Source: Tetramitus jugosus
Lineage: Eukaryota > Heterolobosea > Eutetramitea > Acrasida > Vahlkampfiidae
Reading direction: 5' to 3'
Assembly: GCA_937625935.1 (NCBI GenBank)
Contig: OW569358.1
Location: forward strand, 310,001-374,000
DNA length: 64,000 nt
Shown one piece after another: positions 52,901 to 61,669 of this stretch. Within the stretch, counting starts at the first letter, position 1, and the number at the start of each line of letters is the position of its first letter. Both the position numbers and the translations under genes were made by a program. The notes beneath the pieces are model-generated. The model worked only from the letters and a program-made list of their open reading frames with translations. It searched no databases and had not been told where the DNA came from.

Positions 52901-53460
52901 TGCAACACATCGGACGCCAACAACTCGTTCAACCACTTGACTGGCTGATTTCTCACCAAAACATTCAAATGCATCATTTCATCAGCCAACTGCTTCGCCT
53001 GTGAAACGACACTGTCAATTGTCAGATTGGACAACATTTCTGCATAGTAATCCGGTTGACTCGCTTTTCCACTGAGTGCCTGTCTGCTTCTCTCTGCGTC
53101 CATGACCATTTTCCACTTCATTTGAGGTGTCGTGTACCGATCAATCAAATTTTTTCGTTTTTCCTCGTCTTTGATACCCAATTGTTCAATGGCTGCCAAG
53201 AATTGAGTCTCTACTTCGTCGAGATCATCGGGCATGGGTAAATCAGGTGTTGGAGGTGTTGCTGTTGAGAAATTACTGCTGCTGTTGGACGAAGGAGAAG
53301 AAGCCGAGAGTGGTGATTGAGTGGACATGATGGATGAGCTTCTCTTGCTCTTGTCTTTCGTTTTACCAAACACTTTGTTGATGGTTTTGGAGATGGACGG
53401 CTTTTTGCGTTTTTTGACCGGAGCGTCCACAGCAATGGTTGGATTGTTATTGTCGCTCAT
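49981..53460 (-). CDS. Diaphanous-type formin (FH3-FH1-FH2)
   Basis: Actin nucleator of about 1159 residues. A GTPase-binding/FH3 armadillo region covers roughly residues 75-470 (EVETQFLAAIEQLGIKDEEKRKNLIDRY at its start), a coiled coil follows, and the FH1 region at about 587-673 consists of GGPPPPPPMMGG-type profilin-binding poly-Pro repeats. The FH2 domain spans about 686-1080, with LKQICPTEEETEAVCNFEG and NYLNAKSSKKNSYGFKLGSL, the family core. The C-terminus carries a basic stretch resembling a DAD autoinhibitory tail (GPNEGLLSDLKANMRSGQIF). The frame extends to 53601, but the DNA there is CAA-rich leader-like, so the ATG at 53460 (MSDNNNPTIAV) is chosen. Confidence 0.92.
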   Translation of the reverse strand: MSDNNNPTIAVDAPVKKRKKPSISKTINKVFGKTKDKSKRSSSIMSTQSPLSASSPSSNSSSNFSTATPPTPDLPMPDDLDEVETQFLAAIEQLGIKDEEKRKNLIDRYTTPQMKWKMVMDAERSRQALSGKASQPDYYAEMLSNLTIDSVVSQAKQLADEMMHLNVLVRNQPVKWLNELLASDVLHELISALCLINSVSDMNAQLDSINDFADGVVIVIQSIMNTKDSVMQMLQVPMAMRVLTCTLLSSPATRTKMKSSLLLLLTLFSSFDAEGYNLVIDAFSHAKLLFREKYRFELLVLQLSEISNFDVKFNGLMLLNTMLNYADDVSVRREIQTELINLDTMKKLSDMGVSDSDFLLQMNEFETELKSELSVHFGNSNDPAGLAKLIHTQLGSDKVLLDILNDMLSMSNTSQDESITTDNWTVLSSVVHSLVSNTDSHGRIKDLSEEDSKLRSQIRTFESAMLDMEKKLKVEKQKLMQYIDIGTPVNVSEFDTLKEVVSKVVHLKESAAQAQLLAASATSAASQPLSRPPLPTPPKRGSMTSTAPQDSTEPAVSIAVNAAPVITATPSVDSPVSTGGGTPPPVAPPSPMTNISGGPPAPPTLPPAVTMVGPPPAPAMTGGPPPPPPMMGGPPPPPPMMGGPPPPPGLMGGPPPPPGMGGPPMPPGLGPMGAAMNLPKLPTYVPKADLRNFHIESITKNKINNTIFVKSKITEATNDIKLDTTKLEQMFSAKKVVNEVSSGNSAQTKTAAAQVSLIDPKRAYNIGIQLASMRLTHETIKVAIIQMNNEKLSQNQINILKQICPTEEETEAVCNFEGSIEELAAPDRFFKVLSSIPHLEGRLEAWGFRMRFDDDVASLRPNIESLRLAATELKESKKFAKFLTIVLAISNYLNAKSSKKNSYGFKLGSLHKLRETKTTDNSSNLLQYIIEYIEEHHAELLKFYTDLPDVSIAKKIGISQIKDTISNMKRETAKLAKTIAQYEAVTSLDTEDCFLKIMKPFHSKAAEALQNAEEKFETLTKQLEELATLFDEDKMTMTNKPEDFFANVDTFFEMYQSSMQQLEERRKKEEEKRKKDAARSGSLLAAAASPPRKLSVREAITKVKGSSPTTIPGPNEGLLSDLKANMRSGQIFAKRRSFRMSSVDLDTHFKEMSKNANQQ

Positions 53461-53839
53461 TCTTTTTTTTCTGTGTGATTTTGTTTGGTTGGTTTGGTTT
53501 TGTTGAGTTGTTTGTTGTAGTTTTTGTGTTTTTTTTTGTTGTTGTTGTGGTTGTTTTTTGTGCTTCTTGGGAGGAAGTGCTGAGGTGGTGTTTGGGTTCA
53601 TCCTCAAGCCACCACCTCAGCACAAGGGGATCTTAAAGTTACAGCTCTATCTGGGTGGCACAGCAATGTCATTTGTTCGGCATCCGTACTGCTTCGAATC
53701 TCAACTGACGGCGGTGTCAACTGTCAAATCATTTTGATCCGTCTACGAATGAAGGCATGACCTGCCAAAGAACACAAAAATTAAAATGAAAGAAACATCC
53801 AAACATGATATTTTTAGCACCCCCTCAAAGCTTTTTTTT

Positions 53840-54874
53840 TTATTGATTACTGTACATGTTGGGATTATTGTATCCCGACTGATAACCTTGTTGCTGCTGT
53901 TGTTGTTGATTCTGGTCATGATGGTGTTGATGATGGTGATGACCATGGTGACTATGATGACTATGATGGTGGTGGTGATGATGATAAGGATGGTACATGT
54001 GTTGTTGCAAAGGATGATGCACATGATGATGATGATGTTGAGGAAAGGCACTCATGGACGGAAACATTGTCGGTTGTTGTTGTTGAAACATTTGATTGAT
54101 CATGGACTGGTGTTGTTGCATCATTGTCTGATGAACGTTCATCATTTGTTGTGCCTGCATGTTCATCATTTGATTCATTTGATCAAATATGGTATGTTGT
54201 GGTTGTGGTTGTTGTTGAGTCATAAACATGTTTGGTTGTTGATGTATCATTGTCATACTCATCGGTTGTTGTTGTTGTTGTTGTTGTTGATGTGGTACGA
54301 TAGCATCTTGTGTAGAAGAAGAAGATGTCGGTTGTTGCTGCTGTTGTTGTAACTGTGCAGCAAATGCAGTCAATAATGGTGATGATGATGATGACGATGA
54401 TGATTGAAACACTGTTGTGCGCTGTTGTTGAACTGATTCAACTCCATGATTGGTGGACCGCGTGCTCATTCTTGAGAAAATGACTTGATCTTGACCATTG
54501 TTGCGAATTCGATTAATGGAAACTTGATGAGTCACATCATGATCATCTCTATTGTGATGATCATCACTCTTGTCATCTTCATCCGTAATTTCAATGACAT
54601 CATCAGGTTCTTCAATCAATGGAGCTTTTTGTTGTTGTTGTTGTTGTTGCTTAGTTGATGATGATGATGATAGATAGGTGCCATTGTGTTCTTCTTGAGA
54701 CCCAAAATGTGTGGTCGTGGTGTCATTGGGAACATTGATGTATTCTTGTTCTTGTTGTTCTTGTTGATATTTTGTATTTTTTGAAGCTGCTGTATTTTGT
54801 TGGTTGACAAGCTCTTCTTCTTCTTCTTCGTCTGGTAATTCTTCAATGAGAATTTGTCGTCGGCTGCTGCTCAT
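53840..54874 (-). CDS. Gln/His-rich protein with SUMO-interacting-like motif
   Basis: 344 residues of low complexity: acidic N-terminus, Gln runs, Met/Gln-rich middle (QMNQMMNMQAQQMMNVHQ), and a His-rich region (HHHHHVHHPLQQHMYHPYHHHHHHHSHHSHHGHHHHQ in part) near the C-terminus that could bind metal ions. No folded domain recognised. A segment DDVIEITDEDD at about residue 92 fits a SUMO-interacting motif, a hydrophobic core followed by acidic residues. Nuclear or RNA-granule location is a guess. TAA is in AATAAA (complement 53839-53844). The composition makes homology searches unreliable. Confidence 0.6.
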   Translation of the reverse strand: MSSSRRQILIEELPDEEEEEELVNQQNTAASKNTKYQQEQQEQEYINVPNDTTTTHFGSQEEHNGTYLSSSSSTKQQQQQQQKAPLIEEPDDVIEITDEDDKSDDHHNRDDHDVTHQVSINRIRNNGQDQVIFSRMSTRSTNHGVESVQQQRTTVFQSSSSSSSSPLLTAFAAQLQQQQQQPTSSSSTQDAIVPHQQQQQQQQPMSMTMIHQQPNMFMTQQQPQPQHTIFDQMNQMMNMQAQQMMNVHQTMMQQHQSMINQMFQQQQPTMFPSMSAFPQHHHHHVHHPLQQHMYHPYHHHHHHHSHHSHHGHHHHQHHHDQNQQQQQQQGYQSGYNNPNMYSNQ

Positions 54875-55131
54875 GTTGTTGTTGATGATGATAAAAGTGT
54901 ATGTTTGTTCTAATGATCCAACTGTGGCGTAGATGGAATGCGTGTGATCGTTTGGTTTTTTTGGTTGAACTTGGTTCTGGGAACCTTGAAATAATTTTCA
55001 TCATGGCTGCAGAAGAATGTGCAGGAATAACCAAGCATGCAATCCAGGAAAACAATAAAGTTTTGTTCGTGTGTTTGACTTTTGATGTTTCATGAAGGCT
55101 GATAATTTATAAGTGTTGTTATAGTACGCTT

Positions 55132-56358
55132 CTAGAGAGGCATATTACTGCTTGATAGTCTCTCAATTTCTGTGCTGAGACGTGCCAACTTTCCAATCAG
55201 TACATCAAACGCTACTTCTACAACAGCTCTAGAGCTCATGGCACCAGTGGACTCCACAGAAAACACAAAATCTCTCAGGTTGCCTTGTCTGCTTCCCTTC
55301 TCTCTAATAGCAACCAAATTGTCCAATCCCCATTCTTGTGCCTTAATCACGCACTCATTACAATAGGTGCATGCCTCCAGATCAGCAACAACCACTCTGT
55401 CTGCATCTCTCTCATACTCGTAGACCTTGTTTGGACAAGAGTAAACAAACTCCTTCTTTTGATCTGTGGAGAGTGCACCTGTGAGCTGTGGGTTCAGAAT
55501 AATCTCAGGGATCAACGTGTAGGTAACAGTGGCAACAGGACTCCATTTGGCGTGTTCTTTTCCGACACCCTTCTTTGCGATTGCTCTCAACTTTACGTGT
55601 TGATTCTTTCTGAGCTTGACAATCAATATTCCATCATCCTTATCGGCATACTCACCAGAGAGTGATCTTCCATACAGCGCACGCACTTGACCGTGAGATC
55701 CAGATTTTTCTCTGGAGACAACAAGATCCTTTGATGTGACTTCCAATGTATCATAATCCGTGCATTTCACATCCAACACAAACTCAACTGTACAGCGCTC
55801 ACAACCACCATCACATGGGCACTCCTGTAATTATCATCGTCATATCATTATCAAAAAAATATTCATACACAAAAAAATGTCATACAACAACAACACTTGT
55901 TAGCAATCAACAAACACATCTCTCATACAAAAAGCTTTTCACCACAACAAACACTCAAAAAAACAAGCAGGCAACAAACACAACCAACGACTTACCCTAG
56001 AGTAGTTCATCTCATCCATGTATCGCCTAGTCTTTTGTTCATCAATAAAATCAGGTGTTTGAATTGGAATGAGACCCAATCGATGTGCAATAAACTCATC
56101 GTGCAACACACTTGTATTATTCTCAATTTCCACAAGGTCAATAGACAAGGTAGGCACCTCAGAAATCATGACTCTTCTCAAGGAATTTGCAATCGAAGTG
56201 TCTACATTGGCAAGCTTAAAAACAGTCAACTCACCAGTGCTCTGTCTCAATTCAATAGCTGGTTCAGCATAGGCTGAGGTGTTGCTGTTACTGCTTTGAT
56301 TCATGTGTTGAGAGTAGAGATGGGAGGAACCATAGGAAGATTGATAAGAGTTCATCAT
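55132..56358 (-). CDS. POLR2C: RNA polymerase II subunit RPB3
   Basis: Alpha-like assembly subunit of RNA polymerase II, 351 residues. Exon 1 is 56358-55996, intron 55995-55825 (GTAAGT...TTACAG, 171 nt), exon 2 is 55824-55132. The alpha motif (VFKLANVDTSIANSLRRVMISEVPTLSIDLVEIENNTSVLHDEFIAHRLGLIPI) spans residues about 45-98, and the zinc-type cluster ECPCDGGCERC opens exon 2. Later Cys residues (CTYCNEC) belong to the RPB3/RPAC1 second subdomain. The polar 33-residue N-terminal extension (QSSYGSSHLYSQHM) is unusual. It is distinct from RPAC1 by the CPCDGGCERCTVEF motif. Confidence 0.9.
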
Positions 56359-56695
56359 TTTTCTTTCTTTGTTGTTGTTATTATTGTTGTTTGTTCAAAA
56401 ACGAAAACCGTTTGGTGTTCTGTGAAAAAGTGGGGGAGAATGGATGATCGTGGTGGTGGTGCTTTGGTTAGCGTCAATTGTTGTTGTTGTGGGTTGAATA
56501 GTGAGGGTAGCAACGCAACACTGATGATTTCAAAGAAAAAATGAGAAGGTCCTGATCTCGTTTTTTTTGTGTTTGTGTGGAAAAGAGAATAAAACTGCGC
56601 AAACGAACATTTGGGGACGTTCGAAGATTCCGCCCATTGTTGTTCTTTGGTCTGTGGAGGAGAAAATAGGCAGGGTTCTGACACAAGACAGATGA
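56359..56695. other. 337-bp spacer, RPB3 promoter and FolD 3' end
   Basis: No gene seen. Leader DNA of RPB3 (minus strand) is CAA-rich in its final 40 bp. The minus-strand frame here is an artifact of that composition. Confidence 0.6.
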
Positions 56696-57820
56696 TTATT
56701 TAATGTTGAGGGAGCGCTTGAAACTCTCCATTGTATTCTTCATGAGCATCGCAATTGTCATTGGTCCGACACCTCCAGGCACCGGAGTGATCTTGCCTGC
56801 AATTTCCTTGACACTGTCAAAGTCTACATCGCCCACAATTCGTTTACCACTCTTCAGTGTTGCATCGTCAATCTCATTGATACCCACATCGATTACAATG
56901 GCACCTTGTTTCACCCACTCTCTCTTGACAAATCTGGCAACACCACAAGCGGCAATAATCACATCTGCATCGCTCATAATCTGTTGAATATTGTTGGATC
57001 TCGAATGCAGCACAGTCACAGTTGCATCACGATGAATCAGTGCCAATGCAATCGGAATTCCAACAATATTACTCCTGCCCAGAACAACCACATGAATTCC
57101 CTCGAGTTTCACATGCTCTCGATCCAACAATTCCATAATACCTCGTGGCGTACATGGAACAAACAATGGATGTCTCTCTTTCATTGATAAATTACCAATG
57201 TTGATTGGATGCAGTCCATCCACGTCCTTTTCGGGTGATATTTGACTCAGGACATGTTCTTCATCAATGTGATCCGGAAGAGGCAACTGCACTAGAATAC
57301 CATGAATGTTGGGATCATGATTCAACTTTTGAATATGATCAATCAACTCTGCTTGAGAAGTGTCGTGTGGGGAGAGTTGAATGAGCTCTGAATGGAAACC
57401 CAATTTTTCAGCCATCTTTTTCTTCATGCGAACATAGGTCACAGAGTCATGTCTGTTGGACATGAGAACAACAGCTAAACCAGGCACTGATTTTTGTTTG
57501 GATTGTTGGTGGTGAAGAATGGATTGTAGCTCTGATTTGATCTCATCTTGAATTTTAGCAGCATGTTTTCTACCGTCTATAATGTTGTTGTTGGTGGTGA
57601 GATGAGATGTTTGTTTTGATGAGCTGTGCTGTTGTTGCCGTAGAGATGATTCTGTCGAAAAATGGCGGGAAAAAGTGATGGTTGGAAATGATCGATTCAG
57701 AAGATAATGGGAGTGAAGGAGGCATGCCGGTGGTGAGCAATGGAATGATTTCTTTTGACTGGGTATGGAGACTGTGATTGATGGTGTTCTTCCTATTGGT
57801 GCACACAAATTTTTGATCAT
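56696..57820 (-). CDS. MTHFD: Mitochondrial methylenetetrahydrofolate dehydrogenase/cyclohydrolase (FolD)
   Basis: Bifunctional one-carbon enzyme interconverting 5,10-methylene-, methenyl- and 10-formyl-THF, 374 residues. The first 55 residues are a mitochondrial presequence ending near RHFSTES. The catalytic core follows: VTYVRMKKKMAEKLGF (active-site Lys region), the substrate strand HGILVQLPLPDHI, DGLHPINIGNL, the NADP-binding GRSNIVGIPIA, and the C-terminal signature PVPGGVGPMT. All FolD motifs are present, and no formyl-THF synthetase domain is fused. The longer frame begins at GTG, so ATG 57820 (MIKNLCAPIGRT) is used. The spacer to the next gene is 78 bp. Confidence 0.93.
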   Translation of the reverse strand: MIKNLCAPIGRTPSITVSIPSQKKSFHCSPPACLLHSHYLLNRSFPTITFSRHFSTESSLRQQQHSSSKQTSHLTTNNNIIDGRKHAAKIQDEIKSELQSILHHQQSKQKSVPGLAVVLMSNRHDSVTYVRMKKKMAEKLGFHSELIQLSPHDTSQAELIDHIQKLNHDPNIHGILVQLPLPDHIDEEHVLSQISPEKDVDGLHPINIGNLSMKERHPLFVPCTPRGIMELLDREHVKLEGIHVVVLGRSNIVGIPIALALIHRDATVTVLHSRSNNIQQIMSDADVIIAACGVARFVKREWVKQGAIVIDVGINEIDDATLKSGKRIVGDVDFDSVKEIAGKITPVPGGVGPMTIAMLMKNTMESFKRSLNIK

Positions 57821-57898
57821 TTTATGTTTTTGGTTTTTCCGCTGCTTGAATAAATATTCGTCTACTGTTTGTGACACAGACAGCTGGTTGTTGTAGGT

Positions 57899-60574
57899 TT
57901 ACTGGGGACCACCTGAGACAGCTGAAGCGTGTTGTTGCTTCTTTGAGTCCAAGTAGGTTGCATCAGTTCCGAACAGGTAGAGTAACAAGCCTGCACAGAG
58001 CATAAATGGAAGCACAATCATCCATTTGAATAAGTTCAAGAATGCGATATTAAATCCAAGAGTAAACTCATCCTCGAATCGAACTCCATGTTCATTAACC
58101 ATGGACACAATGACTTTGCCGTGGAATCGCTTGCTTGGCGTTGGTACAATCACCACGTATCTTCCAGGCTTGTCATAAATCTTTTCCTTCAATAGTTCAT
58201 AGGTACCACCAATAGTGATTCGAATCGTGTATCTCCGAGGAATGTGTGATGGCATCTTACGATTGTCCACAATATCGAATTCAACCTTGAATGAACTTCC
58301 GAATTCATCTCTGTGCTTTCTGCTGTTCTTTGTGACACTGAGTCCATGATAATTGGCTCTATAGGCAACATTGGGTGTCATACCAGTGATTGTCTTCAGT
58401 GGATCGTAAGGAACTGTTGTTCCTAGATTCAAGACATTTCCGTTCATTGTTGTAACAATCAAGTTTAGGTACCCATTGCCAGTTACATCATCGATGAGCA
58501 CTTGAGAGTAGATACGCTCACCGATATCAAACTTATCAATGCAGGTTGTCTTAGCGTCCACAAAGTACACATATCCATCGTGAGACGGAGCGATAATTGT
58601 TGCTGATTGAGGATCATCACTCAATCCTGTCAAAATAGAAGCACTGGACAAAATAGGGCCGTCGGTTTTAACTGGGAAACCAGGTAGAACATCTCCCGTG
58701 TCACCCTTGATCGCCCAAATATGACCACTTGTGGATGTTGCAACAATATCTAGTATCCCATCTCCATCCAAGTCAGCAGCAGTCAAACCAGATGATAGTC
58801 TTCCGCTTGTTACCTTTTCCCATACAACCTTCCCTTTGTAGTTGAAGCAAACGACATTAGAGTTGGCATCTCCAGCACATATCTCAACATCTCCATCATT
58901 ATTTACATCTTCGACAATAGGTTGGCCTTGCATCTCTCCAATCAAAATAGGGAATCCCTCCTTTGTTTTTCCCTTTCTATCCACGACATAGATCCAACCC
59001 ATGGATGTTGCTATAACCACTTCGAGCAGTCCATCAGAGTCAATGTCAGCAACAATAGGAGTAGCATATATGTGAGCTCTTGTGTTTGTTCTATCTGTAG
59101 TAAGATCCAAGTGCAATTCCCACTTCAATTTCATAGTTGCCAAATCATAAACAACAAGTCCACCAGCAACATACTTGTGAATATCGATATCAGAATCCAA
59201 CTTTGATCTGTGGAATGGATCAGAAGCATAGTATTCCTCATCAAAAAAGTATGTCACAGCAAATATAATGTCATCACTACCATCGTTGTCCAAATCAACA
59301 ATGACGGGAGTATTGAGCAAATGTGGATCAACATAGACAAAGTTCTTCAATGATCCAAATTCCTTTTCGTCTCTCTTCTTTTGTTCCTTCAACTTTTGTT
59401 CGTAATCAGCAGGTATGAAGGGATTATCATGTCTGTCCAACTCATCAATCAACGCTCTCATTGATTTTGGTATGTGGATCAATTTCATTGACTCCTTCGC
59501 CTCGGCACTCAACAGTGCATCAGCACTTGTTTCCTCCTTCTTTGTTTCCTGTTTAGTGCTTGATCCTTGATCTTCAGCAACTTGCAAAAGCTTTCTTGTT
59601 TGTTTCTTGTTCTTCATTTTCGTTTTCATCTCGTTCAATCGCGCTTCTGAAGGCAACTCCGTATCCTTCTCTGTCTTGCGGTTTTGATCTTGCACCTCTG
59701 GATTGTTTGCAACATTTGGTTGATTTGCTTGTTGTTGTTGCTGTTGTTGACGAGTACCTTGCTGCTTTCGATTCATCAAATTCATCGAAATATCCATAGT
59801 CTCATCATTCAAACCCTGGAACCAATTCTTCTCTAGCCGCAGAGGAAGCAACTTGAATGATCGATCACGCATCAATCTTCCATTCGACTTCAAGAAAACC
59901 AGTTCGCCATCACCAGTGCTCACCACAACTTCCTGCTCATGATCACCATCAATATCATACATGAGTGCACTCCCGTGAGACATGAAATTCGAGTGAGAGA
60001 ATGGCCAAATCGATGGTTCTTCACTCTGACGACCATGACGATGACTCTCGTTCTCTTCTTGTTCAATCGAGACTGATCCCTGATGCTTCTCTGATCCAGT
60101 AGGTCCATGCAACGCTTCTACATACCTAACAAACGTCGAAATGACAATATCCTTGAATGGAGATTTCGCATCGAGGTACGTAATGGTCGGTGTCTGATAA
60201 ATGCTACTACCGACTTCACTCTGCCAAATGATATCAATGTCCACCATTGATTTTTTGGCGGCACATTTTTCAGAAGCAACCGTGTGATGAAATCCTGTGG
60301 CATCTGTTCCGAACAATACTTGATCCACGTCGACTGCTGTTCTCGTGTTGAACTCGTTCTTTGTCAGTTGAGTGTCTTTTGAGATGGGTTTTGAGATTTG
60401 GGCGAGTGAGAGTTGGATGCAAGTCACAACGACAATGATGATGATGATGCAGAGGATCATCCGAATCATCTCGAGTGGTGATCGCTGTCGTGTTGTGATC
60501 ATCTTTTTGGTTGTTTTTTTTTTCGTGTTCTTGATTTTGGGGTGAAGTAATATTGAGCTTGGTCGAGGGGGCAT
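57899..60574 (-). CDS. DEX1-like FG-GAP/integrin-alpha-type membrane protein
   Basis: 891 residues. An N-terminal signal anchor (about residues 37-60) and a C-terminal membrane helix (about 841-863) flank a large luminal or surface region of FG-GAP blades with calcium-loop motifs YDIDGDHEQEVV, VDLDNDGSDDII, ADIDSDGLLEVV, EDVNNDGDVEIC and ADLDGDGILDIV. The IWQSEVGSSIYQTPTI opening matches plant DEX1 (defective in exine formation), which builds pollen wall primexine in Arabidopsis. A polar Gln-rich, Lys-rich insertion sits at about 255-370. In an amoeba the role would be cell-surface or secretory-pathway; the name is by homology only. Confidence 0.78.
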   Translation of the reverse strand: MPPRPSSILLHPKIKNTKKKTTKKMITTRQRSPLEMIRMILCIIIIIVVVTCIQLSLAQISKPISKDTQLTKNEFNTRTAVDVDQVLFGTDATGFHHTVASEKCAAKKSMVDIDIIWQSEVGSSIYQTPTITYLDAKSPFKDIVISTFVRYVEALHGPTGSEKHQGSVSIEQEENESHRHGRQSEEPSIWPFSHSNFMSHGSALMYDIDGDHEQEVVVSTGDGELVFLKSNGRLMRDRSFKLLPLRLEKNWFQGLNDETMDISMNLMNRKQQGTRQQQQQQQANQPNVANNPEVQDQNRKTEKDTELPSEARLNEMKTKMKNKKQTRKLLQVAEDQGSSTKQETKKEETSADALLSAEAKESMKLIHIPKSMRALIDELDRHDNPFIPADYEQKLKEQKKRDEKEFGSLKNFVYVDPHLLNTPVIVDLDNDGSDDIIFAVTYFFDEEYYASDPFHRSKLDSDIDIHKYVAGGLVVYDLATMKLKWELHLDLTTDRTNTRAHIYATPIVADIDSDGLLEVVIATSMGWIYVVDRKGKTKEGFPILIGEMQGQPIVEDVNNDGDVEICAGDANSNVVCFNYKGKVVWEKVTSGRLSSGLTAADLDGDGILDIVATSTSGHIWAIKGDTGDVLPGFPVKTDGPILSSASILTGLSDDPQSATIIAPSHDGYVYFVDAKTTCIDKFDIGERIYSQVLIDDVTGNGYLNLIVTTMNGNVLNLGTTVPYDPLKTITGMTPNVAYRANYHGLSVTKNSRKHRDEFGSSFKVEFDIVDNRKMPSHIPRRYTIRITIGGTYELLKEKIYDKPGRYVVIVPTPSKRFHGKVIVSMVNEHGVRFEDEFTLGFNIAFLNLFKWMIVLPFMLCAGLLLYLFGTDATYLDSKKQQHASAVSGGPQ

Positions 60575-60642
60575 TTCAGAGGAAAGGCAGCAGGAAACTG
60601 GCTAAGAGTGATGTGGTGATTTTATAATAAATATGAGAGACT

Positions 60643-61467
60643 CTAGATTGTTTGTTTCTTGCCATTGATTTGATAATAGTTGATGTACTGGAGCTCTTGC
60701 TCTGATTTTTGTCTTCGGAGTGAGATGGCCTTCTCCACGTTTTGCTTGTATTCCTTTGGCAGGAGTTTTTGTGCCCAGTTGACCACTGAACTAGGTATCC
60801 AGCCCTTGGGATCGGTTTGTGCAACGAACCATGCGCGAATCTTGTAGCCCTTGCCTTCTGATCCATCTTCAATCATTTCGATACGTGCGCCGAGGTACAA
60901 CACAATTGAGCGCACTGCTCCCTTTTCAGACAATGGTACATCTGGGTGATCGATCGACCTACCAAGAGAGTACATGGTATCTCCCTCCCAGAACTCTGCA
61001 TTGAGTGTGATAAAGTCCCTGTCTGACACGACCAGAGTGCCCCTCTTTCTCATGTACTCTACGACTTGATACTGCAACACTGGAGCGTCTTCCTTGTGTA
61101 TCACATTGACAATACGTCTACCTGCATCTCTCGTGTCCCACTCACACCTCTTTGCATAGTCTCTCATCGAGTCATAAAACTCTGCCATAGTACAATCCTC
61201 AAAATCACAGTAGTACTTGTATCGGATAAATGTGGAATTGGCAGCATCTGGGTCACGACAATCCTCGCTTGAATTGTTGGATCCACTGCCTTCTCCCTTG
61301 GATTTGTACCACATTTTACGATCTCCTTCATCGTAGAGCTCAGTGTAGTCCTCCGTGTTGTCCAACTCTGCTTTCAAGATGTCAATGTCGGTTCTGTCAA
61401 ACAACCTGATGCCTTCAGGCACCACAGTTGTTAAAACTTTACTTGGGTCGATTGAAACAAAGGCCAT
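60643..61467 (-). CDS. START domain lipid-binding protein, PCTP-like
   Basis: 274 residues, with the START fold from about residue 60 to 240: STFIRYKYYCDFEDCTMAEFYDSM, EYMRKRGTLVVSDRDF (the signature strand), RSIDHPDVP, GYKIRAWFVAQTDPKGWIPSSVVNWAQ (C-terminal helix). Such domains bind phospholipid or sterol in a tunnel. It has no membrane segment or targeting signal, resembling soluble STARD2/STARD10 types. The lipid cannot be predicted. The C-terminal tail (YYQINGKKQTI) is short. Confidence 0.85.
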   Translation of the reverse strand: MAFVSIDPSKVLTTVVPEGIRLFDRTDIDILKAELDNTEDYTELYDEGDRKMWYKSKGEGSGSNNSSEDCRDPDAANSTFIRYKYYCDFEDCTMAEFYDSMRDYAKRCEWDTRDAGRRIVNVIHKEDAPVLQYQVVEYMRKRGTLVVSDRDFITLNAEFWEGDTMYSLGRSIDHPDVPLSEKGAVRSIVLYLGARIEMIEDGSEGKGYKIRAWFVAQTDPKGWIPSSVVNWAQKLLPKEYKQNVEKAISLRRQKSEQELQYINYYQINGKKQTI

Positions 61468-61669
61468 TGGTTGTGCTGCTATGATAAATCACACTGTGTC
61501 TGTTCGGAACGAATTTTTGGTTTTCGTTGGAATTTCTGAATCTTTCGGCAATAAATAAATCTCCTTCATCCAAGCTGCCATTTGAAACGAACTTGGCGAG
61601 AACAACTACCACCCAATCAAAATTCATGAACCGGGACGCTCGCAGAAGGCAGTAACAAAATCGAACCAA

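Noticed and set aside
56355-56684. A 109-codon minus-strand frame before RPB3
   Set aside because: Low-complexity leader composition, no motif, starts 326 bp upstream and runs out just before the RPB3 ATG.
57663-57674. TGGCGGGAAAAA, an E2F-like match
   Set aside because: Lies inside the coding sequence of the FolD presequence, so is most likely a chance match.
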